7,052 nucleotides of DNA from Syntrophobacterales bacterium (GTDB taxonomy: Bacteria; Desulfobacterota; Desulfobaccia; Desulfobaccales; 0-14-0-80-60-11): assembly GCA_020052215.1 (NCBI GenBank), contig JAGVPN010000363.1, forward strand, positions 1 through 7,052, given 5' to 3'. Both the position numbers and the translations under genes were made by a program. Numbering within the stretch: the first letter of the stretch is position 1; each line of letters starts with the position of its first letter. This document shows positions 5,226-7,052 of the stretch, in pieces. The notes beneath the pieces were generated by a model that did no database searches, was not told the DNA's origin, and saw only the letters and a list, made by a program, of their open reading frames with translations.

Positions 5226-6965
5226 TCAATAAGCGATTAAGAGATAGACCATGGCAATGGTGACCGTGATCATCATGGGCCACCAGCACTCCTTCATATA
5301 ATGCATGAAGGAGATATGGTAACCAGCCTTTTCCGCCAGGCCCACGGTGACCACGTTGGCCGAGGCCCCGATCATGGTGCCGTTCCCCCCTAAACAGGCC
5401 CCGAGAGACAGGGACCACCAGAGCACGCCGGACTCCGCCCCGGGAATGGTCTGGTTCAGGTAGAGGATGACGGGTAGCATGGTGGCGGTGAAGGGGATGT
5501 TGTCAATGAAGGCCGAGGCAATGGCGCTCACCCAGAGGACGAGGATAATGGCCGTGGTGAGGTTGCCGCCGGAGAGGTCTTTCACCCCGTTGGCGATCAC
5601 CTGGATCAGGCCCGTTTCTTCGGCCCCGGCAATGACCATGAACAGGCCGATGAAGAAGACCAGGGTGGGCCATTCCACCTCTTTTTCCAGCAGTTCCACG
5701 ATGTCCTCCCCGGAGATGGCCACCAGCACCAGGGAGCCGATCAGGGCCGCAATGGCTACCGGCATGTGCAGGAAGCCGTGGACGGCAAAGAGCAGGATGG
5801 TGAACCCCAGCAGGAGCAGGCCCTGGTTCATCAGCTTCTTGTTGGTGATTTTGTACTGCTCCTTTAAAAAGGCGATGGTGCGGGGTATATCCTTCACTTC
5901 GGCTTTGTTGTAGTCCTTTTTGTGCCACCAGAGAAAGAAAAACGACGAAGCTATCAGGCACACAGTGCAGACCAGGCTCAGGTTCTGCACGAACTGGCCG
6001 AAGGTCAGCCCGGCGTAGGAGCCGATGAGGATGTTGGGCGGGTCGCCGATCAGGGTGGCGGTGCCGCCGACGTTAGAGGCAAAGGTCTCAGGGATCAGCA
6101 GGGTCAGGGGGTTGATCTTCAGAGTCACCGCGATCTCGATGGTCACCGGCAGCACCAACAGCATGGTGGTGACGTTGTCCAGAAAGGCGGAAATCACCGC
6201 GGTCACGATCTGGAGGACGAAGGACAGGACAAAGACATTGCCTTTGGCCATGGCATAGGCCTTAAAGGCCAGGAATTGAAACATCCCGGTTTTTTTCATC
6301 ACCCCCACGAAGAGCATCATGCCCATGAGCAGGAAGATGACGTTGAGGTCGATGGCCCCCATGGCGTCGTCAAACGAGATGATGTAAAAAGACTTGTCGA
6401 AGGTCCCCAAGGTGTAGGTGACGAAGAGGATGATGGCCGCGCCCAGAAACGCCACCAGGGTCCGGTGCATCAACTCAAACGAGATGACCACGTAAACCAG
6501 CAGCAGGACGAGGGCGGCGATCCAGAAGCCCGGGGTAGTGGTGCGGTTCAGGGTGAGGTTCTGGGCCGCCTGGAAGAGCTTGTTGCCCTGGGCGTCGGCC
6601 CCGGCCTCCACCACCTGAACCTTCGTGGCCGGGATGGGCTTCCAGGAGGGCTTGGCGGCCTTGATCTCCACCTTGGCGGCCGGCATTGTTCCCGGCGGCA
6701 AGATGAAATCCGCCACAAAACCGCCGGGCTTGCCGGTGGTTATTTCGGCGTCCTTGCCCGTGGGTTTGACGTGCCGGCCGTTCACCAGCACCTCCACTTC
6801 CACTTCCTTGAGGCCCTTGCCCATGGGATTCGTCACCCGTCCGGAGATGGCCAGGTGGTCGCCCGGAGCCGGGGCCGGGGCGGCAACCACCGCCGAGGCC
6901 GCCAGGAATCCGGCGATAACCATGAAGGTCAATATATACAGGAAAGAAACCAGTCTTTGGCGCAT
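5226..6965 (-). CDS. P-protein-like ArsB/NhaD-superfamily permease with periplasmic beta domain (paralog B)
   Basis: Inner-membrane transporter of 579 residues and first gene of the tandem pair. Residues 1-29 form a signal peptide or anchor ending SAVVAAPA, followed by a short Ala-Pro stretch. Residues about 37-140 are the exported beta-rich domain (LAISGRVTNPMGKGLKEVEV, VLVNGRHVKPTGK, GGFVADFILPPGTMP), and about 146-579 the polytopic body. Key motifs are MHRTLVAFLGA (166-176), SAFLDNVTTMLL (259-270), NVGGTATLIGDPPNILIG (298-315), SAFIDNIPFTATMLP (484-498) and GGNGTMIGASANVV (526-539). The two half-sites with their conserved Asp, Asn and Gly residues are typical of the ArsB/NhaD fold. Arsenite-gene neighbours (arsR, arsC, arsA) are not seen, so calling it ArsB would be unjustified. 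The ATG at 6965 is preceded by AAGGGG with 7 nt spacing. A soluble domain before the first body helix recalls the luminal loop of animal OCA2 proteins. Transported ion unknown. Confidence 0.9.
   Translation of the reverse strand: MRQRLVSFLYILTFMVIAGFLAASAVVAAPAPAPGDHLAISGRVTNPMGKGLKEVEVEVLVNGRHVKPTGKDAEITTGKPGGFVADFILPPGTMPAAKVEIKAAKPSWKPIPATKVQVVEAGADAQGNKLFQAAQNLTLNRTTTPGFWIAALVLLLVYVVISFELMHRTLVAFLGAAIILFVTYTLGTFDKSFYIISFDDAMGAIDLNVIFLLMGMMLFVGVMKKTGMFQFLAFKAYAMAKGNVFVLSFVLQIVTAVISAFLDNVTTMLLVLPVTIEIAVTLKINPLTLLIPETFASNVGGTATLIGDPPNILIGSYAGLTFGQFVQNLSLVCTVCLIASSFFFLWWHKKDYNKAEVKDIPRTIAFLKEQYKITNKKLMNQGLLLLGFTILLFAVHGFLHMPVAIAALIGSLVLVAISGEDIVELLEKEVEWPTLVFFIGLFMVIAGAEETGLIQVIANGVKDLSGGNLTTAIILVLWVSAIASAFIDNIPFTATMLPVILYLNQTIPGAESGVLWWSLSLGACLGGNGTMIGASANVVTVGLAEKAGYHISFMHYMKECWWPMMITVTIAMVYLLIAY
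5497..5579. repeat. 83 bp exact repeat shared by the two permease genes (copy B)
   Basis: Partner of the 3539-3621 run in the downstream paralog. The first mismatch to the right is at 5580 (T here, C at 3622) and to the left at 5496 (G here, A at 3538). Confidence 0.9.
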
Positions 6966-6972
6966 TGTTAAT

Positions 6973-6978
6973 CCCCTT
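6973..6978 (-). promoter_or_regulatory. Ribosome-binding site of permease B
   Basis: Minus-strand AAGGGG, 7 nt before the ATG at 6965. It supports that ATG as the real start, in agreement with the signal peptide beginning at once. Confidence 0.75.
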
Positions 6979-7028
6979 TAAGCATCGCGAGATTTTTCTC
7001 TTCTCGTTGGGGTTGACCTGTTCCCGGC

Positions 7029-7048
7029 CCGCCAGACGCGCCTGGCGG
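7029..7048. repeat. Stem-loop at the window edge upstream of permease B
   Basis: A perfect 7 bp stem CCGCCAG (7029-7035) and CTGGCGG (7042-7048) with a 6 nt loop ACGCGC, flanked by GTAGG at the right edge as in the other palindromes of this window. It is probably another dispersed palindromic element. It sits about 64 bp upstream of the permease B start and has no T tract. Confidence 0.45.
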
Positions 7049-7052
7049 TAGG

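Noticed and set aside
3268..6965. Calling the permeases ArsB arsenite pumps
   Set aside because: They share the superfamily fold, but there are no arsenic-resistance neighbours and the exported N-terminal domain and MHRTLAAF segment fit the P-protein-like group better.
5922..6971. 349-codon plus-strand open frame opposite permease B
   Set aside because: Highly charged, His/Gly/Asp-rich translation typical of antisense to hydrophobic codons; the minus strand has the real transporter.

Overview
The window holds four genes, all on the minus strand. In transcription order they are two tandem paralogous membrane permeases (6965-5226 and 5004-3268), a roughly 500 bp intergenic stretch packed with palindromic repeats, and then a KdpD/KdpE-type two-component pair (2731-641 and 666 to the left edge). 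No RNA gene, transposase gene or CRISPR array is visible. The DNA is GC-rich, and the repeat types in the 2.8-3.2 kb gap are of a kind scattered through many environmental bacteria. A Desulfobacterota (former deltaproteobacterial) or similar Gram-negative anaerobe is my best guess, but it rests on overall look and not on a marker gene.

Right side (7052-5005): permease B has a strong Shine-Dalgarno sequence, a signal peptide, a periplasmic beta-rich domain of about 100 residues and a polytopic ArsB/NhaD-superfamily transporter body like that of the P-protein (OCA2) group. A clear stem-loop with a T-rich tail follows its stop codon. Permease A then repeats the same architecture. The two proteins are about 90% identical over the last 148 residues but only about half identical in the periplasmic domain, and two stretches of 83 bp and 52 bp are identical at the DNA level. 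This points to tandem duplication with later partial homogenisation.

Middle (3267-2732): no credible gene. It contains at least five separate palindromic or inverted-repeat elements, including an 81 bp imperfect inverted repeat (2798-2878) just upstream of kdpD.

Left side (2731-1): a short KdpD-like histidine kinase overlaps a KdpE-like response regulator by 26 bp. The kinase has the USP-like, four-helix membrane, GAF-like, HisKA and ATPase regions, but lacks the large N-terminal KdpD domain with its Walker A ATP site. The response regulator is complete except for its last few residues, which run off the window. The K+ pump genes kdpFABC are not in the window. The neighbourhood suggests an ion or anion homeostasis locus, with a two-component system that may respond to ionic or envelope conditions and two secondary transporters, but no regulatory link is proven by the sequence.
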